From a bacterium (GTDB lineage: Bacteria > Patescibacteriota > Microgenomatia > Levybacterales > UBA12049): a stretch of DNA of 15,161 nt. Each line of letters begins with the position of its first letter. The stretch's first letter is position 1. The stretch lies in NCBI GenBank assembly GCA_021813005.1, contig JAKAMH010000015.1, positions 1 to 15,161 on the forward strand, given 5' to 3'. The notes beneath the pieces are model-generated. The model was given only the letters and a program-made list of their open reading frames with translations, searched no databases and was not told the DNA's origin. Below are positions 6,476-13,710 of the stretch, piece by piece. The position numbers and the translations under genes were made by a program.

Positions 6476-6995
6476 AATACTTGATAAATTGGAGTCTGGC
6501 CCGATAGAGGAGAGATTCAGTGGCTTTAAACGATAAATCGAGTCGCAAGGAAATCATTTTGACTGACATTTCTTCAATGTAGTGCATCTCAAGAATTTGC
6601 CGGTATTTAACGGACAGTTTGGCGAAAGTCTCTTGCAGGTGTTTCTTGAGTTCCTGCTTTTCAAGCTGAAATTCAGGCTGATTAACCTCCGCGGCCACAA
6701 TTTCAAGATAGGGAAATTGTGATAAAAGCAGTGACTTAATCTTCCTTTTGCGATAAAAATCCCCTACATTATGCCTGGCAATGGCATACAGCCAGGCTTG
6801 GAGGTTGGCAGCCCGGGAAAGGGTTGGCAGCCCGTCAATCGCGTCTAGAAAAACATCATTCAATACTTCCTGCGCGTCCTCGGGGCGGGGAAGTTTCTGT
6901 TTTAAAAAGTTGAGCAGTCGAGGCGAGTACTGCTCATAAAATATTTCCACTGCCTGGCTGTCACCTGCCAGGATCCGCCGAACGAGGGAAGTCAT
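6462..6995 (-). CDS. RNA polymerase sigma factor, sigma-70/ECF type
   Basis: 177 residues. Region 2 is about 12-80: FYEQYSPRLLNFLKQKL, then a PEDAQEVLNDVFLDAI core helix and LQAWLYAIARHNVGDFYRKRK, the -10 recognition helix. A variable linker follows (85-112). Region 4 is about 115-172 (LSVKYRQILEMHYIEEMSVK, then ISLRLDLSFKATESLLYRARLQF, a helix-turn-helix for -35 binding). Region 3 and region 1 are absent, as expected for group 4 (ECF) sigma factors. It is first in a minus-strand operon with two small membrane proteins, which suggests membrane-signal control. The promoter just upstream is a near-consensus housekeeping type, so it need not be autoregulated. Confidence 0.9.
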   Translation of the reverse strand: MTSLVRRILAGDSQAVEIFYEQYSPRLLNFLKQKLPRPEDAQEVLNDVFLDAIDGLPTLSRAANLQAWLYAIARHNVGDFYRKRKIKSLLLSQFPYLEIVAAEVNQPEFQLEKQELKKHLQETFAKLSVKYRQILEMHYIEEMSVKMISLRLDLSFKATESLLYRARLQFIKYYEGS

Positions 6996-7001
6996 GAAGT
7001 C

Positions 7002-7030
7002 ATTATAGGGAAAAACGAATGATTTGGCAA
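7002..7030 (-). promoter_or_regulatory. Sigma-factor gene promoter, leaderless type
   Basis: On the minus strand, TTGCCA (7030-7025), 17-base spacer, perfect TATAAT (7007-7002), then six bases (GACTTC) to ATG 6995. This is the clearest leaderless promoter in the window. Confidence 0.8.
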
Positions 7031-7096
7031 AAAATCGCGACGTAATTGATACAAGCGGTTGTTTTGCAAAAGATAACCCGTGGTAAATGATCTGCT

Positions 7097-7795
7097 ATGA
7101 GTTCTGTCAAAGAATTTATTTCTTCAAAAGAAGAAGAAGATCTTCAATTTACTATGGCGGACGAAGTACTGGCCACAGTCGTGGGAATTGCGGCAATTAT
7201 TGTGTCTAGTAAGTTAGCTGCCATCTCTGATGCCTATCTCCCCATTTTGACAGTTGAAGAAAACACAGGGAAAGCAGATACGGGGAAAAAGATTGGGCAA
7301 CGTGCTATTGTGCAGGAAACGATCAGGTTTAATGTGGAGCAAAATGCTCCGGAGGGAGATCTTTCTACACTTCAAGGAGTGCTCATTGAGGAAATTATTG
7401 ATGGTGAACAAATCAAAGTTATTGGTCATCATTTTCAGAGGGCACGTTTTGGGAGGCGTCCAGAAATCCCGCTATTGAGTCTACCTGGAACTAAGGGTGG
7501 CGTAGAGGTAGTGGTTTTTGGTGGAGATCCAGCAGAACTTCTCCACCCGTCAAGTGATGAAATCAGTAATAAACGTTGGGAGACGGTTGATTCCTTCTTA
7601 AATAATCCACATGCCAGATCCACTTCACTTGAGCTTGTCGGCTATGCTCATAATAATGGCCTAATTTCGGAAGCTCTCAAACAGTACCGTTATGGTCAGG
7701 CAGAACGTATTTTCCCTGATGGATTCCAGCATGAACAGTTTCAGCGTAGAAGATATCAAATGCCTGAGATTACTAAGGTGAAGCAGCTTAATTAA
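7097..7795 (+). CDS. Hypothetical protein with N-terminal membrane segment
   Basis: 232 residues, no family recognised. After a charged N-terminus (MSSVKEFISSKEEEDLQ) comes a hydrophobic stretch, about 24-45 (VLATVVGIAAIIVSSKLAAI), which could be a signal anchor. The remainder is soluble and mixed alpha/beta: a strand-rich part (about 65-150, with GVLIEEIIDGEQIKVIGHHF and GGVEVVVFGGDP) and a helical end (160-225). The last codon is one base from the idi start, so it heads the idi-ipk-uppS operon and may have a part in lipid-carrier metabolism. Nothing in the sequence shows an enzymatic motif. Upstream, TGG-TAAATG (7081-7089) is a poor extended -10 candidate seven bases before the ATG. Confidence 0.72.
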   Translation: MSSVKEFISSKEEEDLQFTMADEVLATVVGIAAIIVSSKLAAISDAYLPILTVEENTGKADTGKKIGQRAIVQETIRFNVEQNAPEGDLSTLQGVLIEEIIDGEQIKVIGHHFQRARFGRRPEIPLLSLPGTKGGVEVVVFGGDPAELLHPSSDEISNKRWETVDSFLNNPHARSTSLELVGYAHNNGLISEALKQYRYGQAERIFPDGFQHEQFQRRRYQMPEITKVKQLN

Positions 7796-7796
7796 T

Positions 7797-8345
7797 ATGC
7801 AAGAATTCGTTGTTCTGGTAGATGATGATAACAGGCAGGTGGGGTTGATGCCGAAGCTTGAGGCGCATAACTCCAATACTCCCTTACACAGAGCCTTTTC
7901 ATGTTATGTTTTCAATGCAGAAGGTAAGTTCCTTTTGACACAACGAGCCCTCAGTAAGAAAGTATTTCCGGGAGTATGGACCAATAGCTGCTGTGGTCAT
8001 CCAGGACCAGGTGAAGCTACAGAAGACGCAGTGAAACGTAGACTAATGTTTGAGCTTGGATTGAAAGCTGAAAGCTTGATGGTGATACTGCCTGATTTTC
8101 GATATAGAGCTGAGATGAAAGGTATAGTAGAAAATGAGATTTGTCCAGTATATGTTGCTTTTGTAGATAATGAGCCTATACCGAGTCCGGAGGAAGTTGA
8201 AACATACGAGTGGGTGGACTGGGTTGATTTTGTTGCCCGATTAAAAGAAAACCCTGCTACATACTCAGTGTGGAGTCTTATGCAGGTAGAGAAACTGACA
8301 GATGATAATTTGTTTCAAGAAATATTAAAGAGGATAAGTATATGA
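7797..8345 (+). CDS. idi: Isopentenyl-diphosphate delta-isomerase, type 1
   Basis: It converts IPP to DMAPP, the primer for prenyl chains. The 182 residues match the type 1 (Nudix-fold) enzyme. Visible residues: metal-binding H24 and H31 in LEAHNSNTPLHRAFS, the catalytic cysteine C66 in WTNSCCGHP, a Nudix-type segment GEATEDAVKRRLMFELGL (72-89), the VENEICPVY motif with E112 and E114 (metal and catalytic), and W in YEWVDWVDF. Equivalents of every key residue of the E. coli enzyme that I can recall are present. The stop overlaps the start of the next gene (ATGA), and the preceding gene ends one base upstream. Codon use is more AT-rich than in uppS of the same operon. Confidence 0.95.
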   Translation: MQEFVVLVDDDNRQVGLMPKLEAHNSNTPLHRAFSCYVFNAEGKFLLTQRALSKKVFPGVWTNSCCGHPGPGEATEDAVKRRLMFELGLKAESLMVILPDFRYRAEMKGIVENEICPVYVAFVDNEPIPSPEEVETYEWVDWVDFVARLKENPATYSVWSLMQVEKLTDDNLFQEILKRISI

Positions 8346-9136
8346 AAGAAGAGGTCTTACTCCTTAAGCTTGGTGGTAGTGTCCTGACAGATAAAACGCA
8401 AAAGCAGACCATGCATATGGACCTACTGAAACGTATTGTCTCAGAAATTGCCAAATTTCAAAAATCAAGCAAGGTGAAGTTAGTTGTTGCCCATGGTGCA
8501 GGGTCATTCGGGCATGAAGTTGCCGCGAAGTACAAAACCAAAGAGGGATTTATCCACCAAGACAGTCTCATCGGCATGGCAGATGTGGCACGCGTTGCGC
8601 AGGAAATGAACAGCCAAATTATCGATGAATTCCTGGCGCAGCAAGTACCGGCCGTGTCTATCAGCCCGCGCTCCATCTTTACGACAAAAAACGGCAAACT
8701 TGATTCCATTTCGATAGAGTCCATAGAGCAGCTTCTTGAGAAAGGCGGTTTACCTGTGCTGTTTGGCGACGTGATATTTGATAGTAAAGTAGGGTGCACA
8801 ATTTTCTCCTCAGAGAAGGTATTGCAAGCCTTAGCCGTGAAGCTTTCTGCCAAATACAGTGTCAAAAGAATCATTTTTGTGACAGATACAGACGGAGTGT
8901 ATGACGGGAAAGGCAAAACAATTGCCGAGATAACGTCCCGGAACATTCAGGCAATATCAGGTGCAATAGGAGGCGCCAGAGGATTTGATGTAACAGGTGG
9001 CATGAAACACAAGGTGGATGAGGCGCTCCAGATGGCAGATCAGGGTATGTCTTCGCAGATTATTAACGGGATGGTTTCGGAGAATGTCTATAAAGTGCTC
9101 ATGAACCAGGAAGTTACAGGGACGACAATCCGCTAG
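8342..9136 (+). CDS. Isopentenyl phosphate kinase
   Basis: 264 residues of the amino-acid-kinase fold. The opening LLLKLGGSVLTDK (6-18), the segment VVAHGAGSFGH (48-58), IIFVTDTDGVYD (nucleotide-binding region) and GFDVTGGMKHKV (substrate and ATP region) match isopentenyl phosphate kinases. H58 aligns with the catalytic histidine known from the archaeal enzyme (GGAFGH in M. jannaschii), which separates IPK from glutamate-5-kinase and fosfomycin kinases. The reaction phosphorylates isopentenyl phosphate to IPP, the last step of the archaeal-type mevalonate route or of isopentenol salvage. It lies between idi and uppS with a 4-base overlap and a 1-base gap, so the product IPP can feed both neighbours. 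Confidence 0.88.
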   Translation: MKEEVLLLKLGGSVLTDKTQKQTMHMDLLKRIVSEIAKFQKSSKVKLVVAHGAGSFGHEVAAKYKTKEGFIHQDSLIGMADVARVAQEMNSQIIDEFLAQQVPAVSISPRSIFTTKNGKLDSISIESIEQLLEKGGLPVLFGDVIFDSKVGCTIFSSEKVLQALAVKLSAKYSVKRIIFVTDTDGVYDGKGKTIAEITSRNIQAISGAIGGARGFDVTGGMKHKVDEALQMADQGMSSQIINGMVSENVYKVLMNQEVTGTTIR

Positions 9137-9137
9137 T

Positions 9138-9818
9138 ATGAAAGAAGTACCACAACATATTGGACTGACGATGGATGGGAACAGGCGATGGGCGCGGGAA
9201 CATGGAGTCGAGGTGAAAAAAGGCCATGAAGAAGGAGCGCGTCGCATCGAGCCGCTGGTAGACTACGCCGCACGGCAGGGGATCAAATACCTCACGTTCT
9301 ACGCTTTTTCTACAGAAAACTTCGGCCGGCAGGAGGATGAAAAGAGCGCCATTTTTCAGGTCTTTGATATGATGCTACGCGACGCCGTAGTTGAGCGGAT
9401 GATGGAAAATAAGGTGCGAGTGAATGTCATCGGAGACATAGACAGATTCCCGCGTATGATTGCCGGGAGCGTTAAGAAGCTCGTTAAGAGGTCGGCAAAA
9501 AATGACACAATCACTGCCAACTTCGCCCTCAACTATGGCGGCAGGCAGGAGATGGTGCAGGCGGTGAAAAAAGCACTTTCTGCCGGTGAGGAAATTTCTG
9601 AGGGGACGATATCGAGACATCTTTATACAGCCGGCCAGCCGGATCCCGAGCTTCTCGTTCGCCCGGGCGGAGAGCGGCGGCTGAGCAACTTTCTCACCTG
9701 GCAAAGCGTCTATAGCGAGCTTTACTTTGTAGATACACTCTGGCCCGATTTTACGCCTCAGGAATTTGCAAAAGCACTCGACTGGTACGAGGCGAGGCAG
9801 AGAAGATTTGGGAAATAG
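9138..9818 (+). CDS. uppS: Isoprenyl transferase (polyprenyl diphosphate synthase, cis)
   Basis: It adds IPP units in cis to a short allylic diphosphate, making the undecaprenyl-type lipid carrier for peptidoglycan and glycans. At 226 residues it is slightly shorter than the E. coli enzyme. Motifs: IGLTMDGNRRWA (8-19, catalytic D13), FYAFSTENF (54-62), LNYGGRQE (131-138), and the diphosphate-binding LLVRPGGERRLSNFLTWQ (172-189) followed by VYSELYFVDTLWPDF (191-205). RPGGE replaces the usual RTGGE/RTSGE. The gene is last in the four-gene operon, and its stop abuts the stop of the convergent gene with no gap. Confidence 0.95.
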   Translation: MKEVPQHIGLTMDGNRRWAREHGVEVKKGHEEGARRIEPLVDYAARQGIKYLTFYAFSTENFGRQEDEKSAIFQVFDMMLRDAVVERMMENKVRVNVIGDIDRFPRMIAGSVKKLVKRSAKNDTITANFALNYGGRQEMVQAVKKALSAGEEISEGTISRHLYTAGQPDPELLVRPGGERRLSNFLTWQSVYSELYFVDTLWPDFTPQEFAKALDWYEARQRRFGK

Positions 9819-10241
9819 TTATTTTATTGAGGAAGGATTGCGCATAATACGTCTGAGCTGAGGTTTGGGTTTACTTACGAAGTCAGGTGCTACCTCTTTT
9901 TGCTCTATAGCTGGTCGGACGGGTGCAGTCGCAGTCTTAGCCATTTGTTGTAGCGCTTCGTGAGGGTAATCCTGTTGGATTACTTGCCGTTTGGCGGCCT
10001 CATCTGAGACGCCATGAAGTGCTTGTTTTTGTTGTTCTAAAGCTTGTGCCCTTGCTTTTGCCGCATTTAACATCTCTGCATCTCCAGGCCGTGACCCTCC
10101 TAAACCTTCCAGGTTAGCGATATATTCTTTTTCCCGCGCTAGTTCTTCTTCGATATCTATAGAAGACGATTTCGCGGCTTCTCTTTTTCCTCCGCCAAAG
10201 AGTTTCCCGAAAAATCCACCCTTACCTGAAGCTTCACTCAT
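9819..10241 (-). CDS. Hypothetical protein, small and charged
   Basis: 140 residues, not recognised. The N-terminus is Gly/Lys/Phe-rich (MSEASGKGGFFGKLFGGGKR). A predicted helix (SIDIEEELAREKEYIANLE) and a second helix rich in A, K and Q (LNAAKARAQALEQQKQAL) follow. The tail is basic and Pro-rich (VSKPKPQLRRIMRNPSSIK). There is no signal peptide or membrane span. The FFGKLFGGG segment could be an amphipathic membrane-touching start. It is convergent with uppS with zero bases between stops, and divergent from the Crp-like regulator. The start ATG 10241 is fixed by a good promoter seven bases away. Confidence 0.72.
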   Translation of the reverse strand: MSEASGKGGFFGKLFGGGKREAAKSSSIDIEEELAREKEYIANLEGLGGSRPGDAEMLNAAKARAQALEQQKQALHGVSDEAAKRQVIQQDYPHEALQQMAKTATAPVRPAIEQKEVAPDFVSKPKPQLRRIMRNPSSIK

Positions 10242-10248
10242 AGAAATA

Positions 10249-10278
10249 AGAATAATCTAGATATTGTCATCCTGTCAA
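10249..10278 (-). promoter_or_regulatory. Promoter of the 10241 gene, leaderless type
   Basis: On the minus strand, consensus TTGACA (10278-10273), 18-base spacer, TATTCT (10254-10249), then seven bases to ATG 10241. Confidence 0.65.
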
Positions 10279-10316
10279 GCCGGCTGGGAGTGGCGATGAT
10301 ATTTGTCAGCGGGCTC

Positions 10317-10325
10317 TGGTATACT
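10317..10325 (+). promoter_or_regulatory. Extended -10 promoter of the Crp-like gene
   Basis: TG-G-TATACT, with TG at 10317-10318 and the -10 at 10320-10325, twelve bases before ATG 10338. No -35 at normal distance. TTGTCA at 10303-10308 is too close. The transcript would carry a leader of about five bases. The divergent promoter lies only ~40 bases away. Confidence 0.5.
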
Positions 10326-10337
10326 AGAGAGAATTTT

Positions 10338-11006
10338 ATGGGTGGAACATATAAGTTCTCTAGATTACTTCTGGATTTTTTTTACAGACAGCCTGCCCGA
10401 AAGTACAAAAAAGCCGAGATTGTCATCCGGCTTGATGAAGAACCGCAGCATGTCTACTTCATCGAAAAGGGTTTTATCCGTGTATATTCCATCACGCCGC
10501 AAGGAAACGAGAAATTGCACATTATCTATAAGGCAGGAGAGATGTTTCCGCTCATCTGGACGTTTAATAAAGTGGCCAAAAGCGTTTACTATGAAGCTCT
10601 GGGAGAGGCGACGGTCCGGCGGGCAAAGCGGACAGAATTTTTGTCTCTTGTTGAGGAAAATCACGAAGCAGCCCTTGATGTAATTCAGGCGATCACCCAC
10701 CTGTTTAACATCTTTGCTGATCGGGTCGAAAATCTTGAATCGGTACGCGCCTCGGCGCGCCTGGCGGGACGGCTTTTGTCTCTGGCGCATCGCTTTGGTG
10801 TGAGAAGAGAAGGAGGGAGCGTACTCATCGATGTCCCGATAACACACACGGATATTGCCAATTCCATCGCCTTGACACGTGAGACTACAAGTCGGGAGAT
10901 TGAGCGTCTCCGGCAGAAGGGGATTTTGGCAGACGAGAAACATATACTGTGTATACTTTCGCTGGAAAAGCTTGAAAATGAGCTTTTGGAACAAACCGAT
11001 GAATGA
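10338..11006 (+). CDS. Crp/Fnr-family transcriptional regulator
   Basis: 222 residues from ATG 10338. A longer frame from 10290 overlaps the promoter and adds unconserved residues. The N-terminal half is a cyclic-nucleotide-binding-type beta-roll (about 20-110: VIRLDEEPQHVYFIEKGFIR, and GNEKLHIIYKAGEMF). A long dimerisation helix follows (about 110-140), then a C-terminal Crp winged helix (about 145-205), with the helix-turn-helix in THTDIANSIALTRETTSREI and wing RLRQKGIL. No cysteine cluster for an iron-sulfur site is present, so it is not Fnr-like. The cAMP-contacting Arg-Ser pair of E. coli Crp is not evident, so the ligand is unknown. The divergent neighbour is a natural target candidate. 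Confidence 0.88.
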   Translation: MGGTYKFSRLLLDFFYRQPARKYKKAEIVIRLDEEPQHVYFIEKGFIRVYSITPQGNEKLHIIYKAGEMFPLIWTFNKVAKSVYYEALGEATVRRAKRTEFLSLVEENHEAALDVIQAITHLFNIFADRVENLESVRASARLAGRLLSLAHRFGVRREGGSVLIDVPITHTDIANSIALTRETTSREIERLRQKGILADEKHILCILSLEKLENELLEQTDE

Positions 11007-11099
11007 GTCTTTAGATTGCCGCCCGTCCCCGTACCTGTTACAGGATTCTTACTTGATTATCTCGGGAGATTTACTCATCCATGTTAGGCTCGTTTCGGT

Positions 11100-11366
11100 A
11101 TGAATGTGTCAGTGACAATGCCTCGGCCTCAGGGCGATGAGAAGTCGCTTTGGAGCGTCGGTATCGCTGAGGTTGAAGGAAAAAACCTTGAGGCCAAAGG
11201 TCGTGATGAGGTGAATGAGATGCTGAGGCAGGGGTGGATCCTACTTCACATTTATTCGCTCAAATACAAGGAGGATGACACCTGGCGCGAGCGTCCGATG
11301 GCCATTCTTGGGAGACCAAGGAAGGCAAGAGGGGCGTCTGTTGCGGGCAAACTGCGCGCCGGATAG
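11100..11366 (+). CDS. Small hypothetical protein
   Basis: 88 residues, not assigned. The centre (about 20-50: IAEVEGKNLEAKGRDEVNEM, then LRQGWILLHIYSLKY) looks like a small alpha/beta domain with a helix running into a 'GWILLHIY' strand, a pattern I associate with many short bacterial proteins of unknown role. The tail ILGRPRKARGASVAGKLRAG is basic. There is no membrane span. It lies alone between the regulator and the MFS gene, 93 bases after the former. A weak -10 candidate (TAGGCT, 11085-11090) is nine bases from the start. Codon use resembles that of its neighbours, supporting a real gene. Confidence 0.6.
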   Translation: MNVSVTMPRPQGDEKSLWSVGIAEVEGKNLEAKGRDEVNEMLRQGWILLHIYSLKYKEDDTWRERPMAILGRPRKARGASVAGKLRAG

Positions 11367-11435
11367 TTTGCCGAGAAAAAGACTGGCCAGAGGCATCAAC
11401 CCGCGAAACCAAACAAAACCGGAAGTGGCCTGCTT

Positions 11436-12680
11436 TTATAAGAGACTGTGGCTCTCGTGCGTATTATAGCGGCGCAGGACAGGAATTGTGAAAGCCACGA
11501 CACAGACTACTACCAGTGTGCCTATGCCGCCTGTCATGACAGAAAGCGGTGCTCCGATGAGAGACGCCATAACCCCCGCCTCAAATTCCCCGAGCTGCGG
11601 ACCTCCCATAAAGAAAATCATATTTATTGCCGTCATACGGCCGCGGATATAGTCAGGCGTTGCGATCTGTCGGATAGTGTTCCTGATGATTGTTGAGATG
11701 CTGTCGCCGGCGCCGACAATGGCCAGTGCCAGAATAGAAAGGTAGTAGTTTTTGGACAAGCCAAACATAATTGTTCCCACGGCATAGGCAGCAATCGAGA
11801 CGAGAAGAATTTTGCCTTGCTTGCCGACTTTCTCGATACTTGCTACGACCCCGCCGGCTATGAGGGCACCGATCGAGTCAGCCGAGTAAAGCATACCGAG
11901 CCCCTCAGGGCCGACATGCAGGATATCTTGGGCAAAGATTGGCAGAAGCGCCGTGGCCGAGGCAAAGAATGTGCTAAAGAAGTCAAGAATCATTGTTGAC
12001 CAGATGAGTTTCTTGGAGATTACAAACTGAAGACCTTCCTTGACCGACTCCCAAGAAATGGTAGAAGGCGTATCGTTGATAGCTAAACCGGACGTTTTCA
12101 TAAAAAGAAGCGCCATAATCACTGCCAGAAACGTCACGGCGTTTAGAGCATAGACCGATCCGATATTGAAATGACCGATGATAAGACCGCCAATCGCCGG
12201 TCCGCCGATTGAAGCAACCTGCCGCAGGATAGCATTGAGTGATAACGCGTTGGTAAGGTGTTTTCTGTCCACCAGGTTGGGGAGAAGCGCTTGTTGGGCA
12301 GGCATATTAAAAGCCATGGCGACAGCGGACAAAACAATAACGCCGTAAATAAGGTAGGAAGAGACGGTATGGGTAAATGTTGCGACTGCCAGGACTGCCG
12401 AGAGTATCGTCAGGGATGTCTGACAGAGAAGCAAGACTTTTTTTCTGTTGAACACATCCGCCACGGAACCGCCAATGAGTGAAAAAATGACGATCGGAAC
12501 TACACGCATGAGACCGAGAAGTCCCAGGGCAAGTGCAGAGTGGGTGAGGAGGTAGATCTGCCAATTGACGGCGACTATCTGCATCTGGCTACCGGATGCA
12601 GAGATAAGTTGGGAAAACCAGAGCAGGCGGAAATCCCGGTAAGATAATGCCGGATAGCGATGGATGAATTTGGAAGCCAT
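11436..12680 (-). CDS. MFS transporter (drug/enterobactin-exporter type)
   Basis: 414 residues from ATG 12680 (MASKFIHRYPALSYRDFRLLW). ATGs at 12689 and 12701 are in frame, but the latter lies upstream of where a transcript from the nearby -10 candidates would start. About twelve hydrophobic spans are visible. The first is LLWFSQLISASGSQMQIVAV, and the loop after the second pair carries GGSVADVFNRKKVLL, the MFS motif A (G-x-x-x-D-x-x-x-R-K). The middle repeats GGPAIGGLIIG, and the second half carries RGRMTAINMIFFMGGPQLGE. The overall pattern is that of the EntS/DHA3 group of exporters. Substrate not determinable. It is divergent from the polysaccharide deacetylase, with overlapping promoter regions. 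Confidence 0.9.
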   Translation of the reverse strand: MASKFIHRYPALSYRDFRLLWFSQLISASGSQMQIVAVNWQIYLLTHSALALGLLGLMRVVPIVIFSLIGGSVADVFNRKKVLLLCQTSLTILSAVLAVATFTHTVSSYLIYGVIVLSAVAMAFNMPAQQALLPNLVDRKHLTNALSLNAILRQVASIGGPAIGGLIIGHFNIGSVYALNAVTFLAVIMALLFMKTSGLAINDTPSTISWESVKEGLQFVISKKLIWSTMILDFFSTFFASATALLPIFAQDILHVGPEGLGMLYSADSIGALIAGGVVASIEKVGKQGKILLVSIAAYAVGTIMFGLSKNYYLSILALAIVGAGDSISTIIRNTIRQIATPDYIRGRMTAINMIFFMGGPQLGEFEAGVMASLIGAPLSVMTGGIGTLVVVCVVAFTIPVLRRYNTHESHSLL

Positions 12681-12691
12681 ATTTTGCATGG

Positions 12692-12710
12692 GATATAACA
12701 TATAATTGTA
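12692..12710 (-). promoter_or_regulatory. Candidate -10 elements of the MFS gene
   Basis: On the minus strand there are two candidates: TACAAT (12710-12705), and an extended form TG-T-TATATC with -10 at 12697-12692, eleven bases before ATG 12680. Both are weaker than the leaderless promoters elsewhere, so the true start of this gene remains ambiguous. Confidence 0.35.
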
Positions 12711-12729
12711 GCAGACGGCGATCTGTATA

Positions 12730-12777
12730 TTGAAAATAATTCCTGTAAAAGCTATGCTGGAGATACCCTGTGAGGGG
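12730..12777 (+). promoter_or_regulatory. Deacetylase promoter with leader and Shine-Dalgarno
   Basis: TTGAAA (12730-12735), 17-base spacer, TATGCT (12753-12758). The likely start is near 12765, giving a leader of ~20 bases with GAGGGG (12772-12777) seven bases before ATG 12785. This is one of the few genes here with an ordinary leader and ribosome binding site. Confidence 0.6.
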
Positions 12778-12784
12778 TTATTCT

Positions 12785-13699
12785 ATGGCCGAAAAAAAGA
12801 AAAGCAAGACAAAGAAAACAGTTAAGTCTCAGGCCAGATCATTGCAGCGCCAGCTGCTTGTCGGCTTGGGCGGACTCTGCCTTATTGCCGCCGGTGTCTA
12901 CTTGTCCTTTTCCGGCATGCTGCAACCTCCTGAAACACGTCTTACCGAGATGAAAAAAATTCCATCCGAGGTGAAGAGGACTATCCAATACGCGACTCCC
13001 TCGGCTACGTTTCGCGTTCCTATCCTGATGTATCACTATGTTGAAATTGTGCAAAACAAGCAGGACAAAATACGCGTATCACTTGATACGCCGCCCGGTG
13101 TACTTGCCAGCCAAATCAAAACACTCCAGGACGGCGGCTACACGTTTATGACTGCCTCACAGCTGGCAGATGTACTGGACGGCAAAGCCAAATTACCCGA
13201 GAAACCGATTCTTCTCACATTTGACGACGGGCACCGGGACTTTTATACGGATGTTCTGCCAATTCTCAAGCAATACCACGTCAAAGCCACAAATTACGTC
13301 ATCTCAGGTTTTCTCGGCGGCACCGACTTCATGACCGCGGCGCAGGTGAAGGAGGTGGCGCGGAGCGGACTGGTGGAGATCGGGGCACATACGGTGCACC
13401 ATTTGGCGCTCAAGGGGAGATTTCCGCAGGTCCTGCAGTACGAGGTAAGGGATAGTAAAAACACACTTGAGAGATTGATCCACCAGCCGGTTGTCTCATT
13501 TGCTTATCCTTACGGCTCGTTTGACTTGCAGGCTATACAAGCGGTGAAAGACGCCGGATTCAGGACGGCTGTGTCAACAATTCCCGGTATAGAGGTTAAC
13601 CAGCAAAACCGCTATTTTCTCTACCGGATCAGGCCGGGATACCGGACCGGGCAGGAGCTGCTTCTCTTCCTACAGCAGACTTCATACAAAGCCTGGTAG
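12785..13699 (+). CDS. Membrane-anchored polysaccharide deacetylase
   Basis: 304 residues from ATG 12785, supported by a GAGGGG ribosome site. A GTG at 12770 is less likely. A very basic N-terminus (MAEKKKSKTKK) precedes one membrane span (about 23-43, LLVGLGGLCLIAAGVYLSFS), so the catalytic domain is outside the membrane. The NodB fold: ILMYHYV (80-86), LLTFDDGH (143-150, with D147 general base and D148 metal ligand), AHTVHH (201-206, metal ligands H202 and H206), SFAYPYGSFD (238-247), and a late IRPGY segment. The family removes N-acetyl groups from cell-wall or capsule amino sugars using a divalent metal. The exact substrate is unknown. All metal ligands are present, so it should be active. 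Confidence 0.93.
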   Translation: MAEKKKSKTKKTVKSQARSLQRQLLVGLGGLCLIAAGVYLSFSGMLQPPETRLTEMKKIPSEVKRTIQYATPSATFRVPILMYHYVEIVQNKQDKIRVSLDTPPGVLASQIKTLQDGGYTFMTASQLADVLDGKAKLPEKPILLTFDDGHRDFYTDVLPILKQYHVKATNYVISGFLGGTDFMTAAQVKEVARSGLVEIGAHTVHHLALKGRFPQVLQYEVRDSKNTLERLIHQPVVSFAYPYGSFDLQAIQAVKDAGFRTAVSTIPGIEVNQQNRYFLYRIRPGYRTGQELLLFLQQTSYKAW

Positions 13700-13710
13700 T
13701 ATACTCTCTG

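Noticed and set aside
10365..10994. Minus-strand open frame of 209 codons under the Crp-like gene
   Set aside because: It is opposite a well-formed cNMP/HTH protein and has no recognisable domain.
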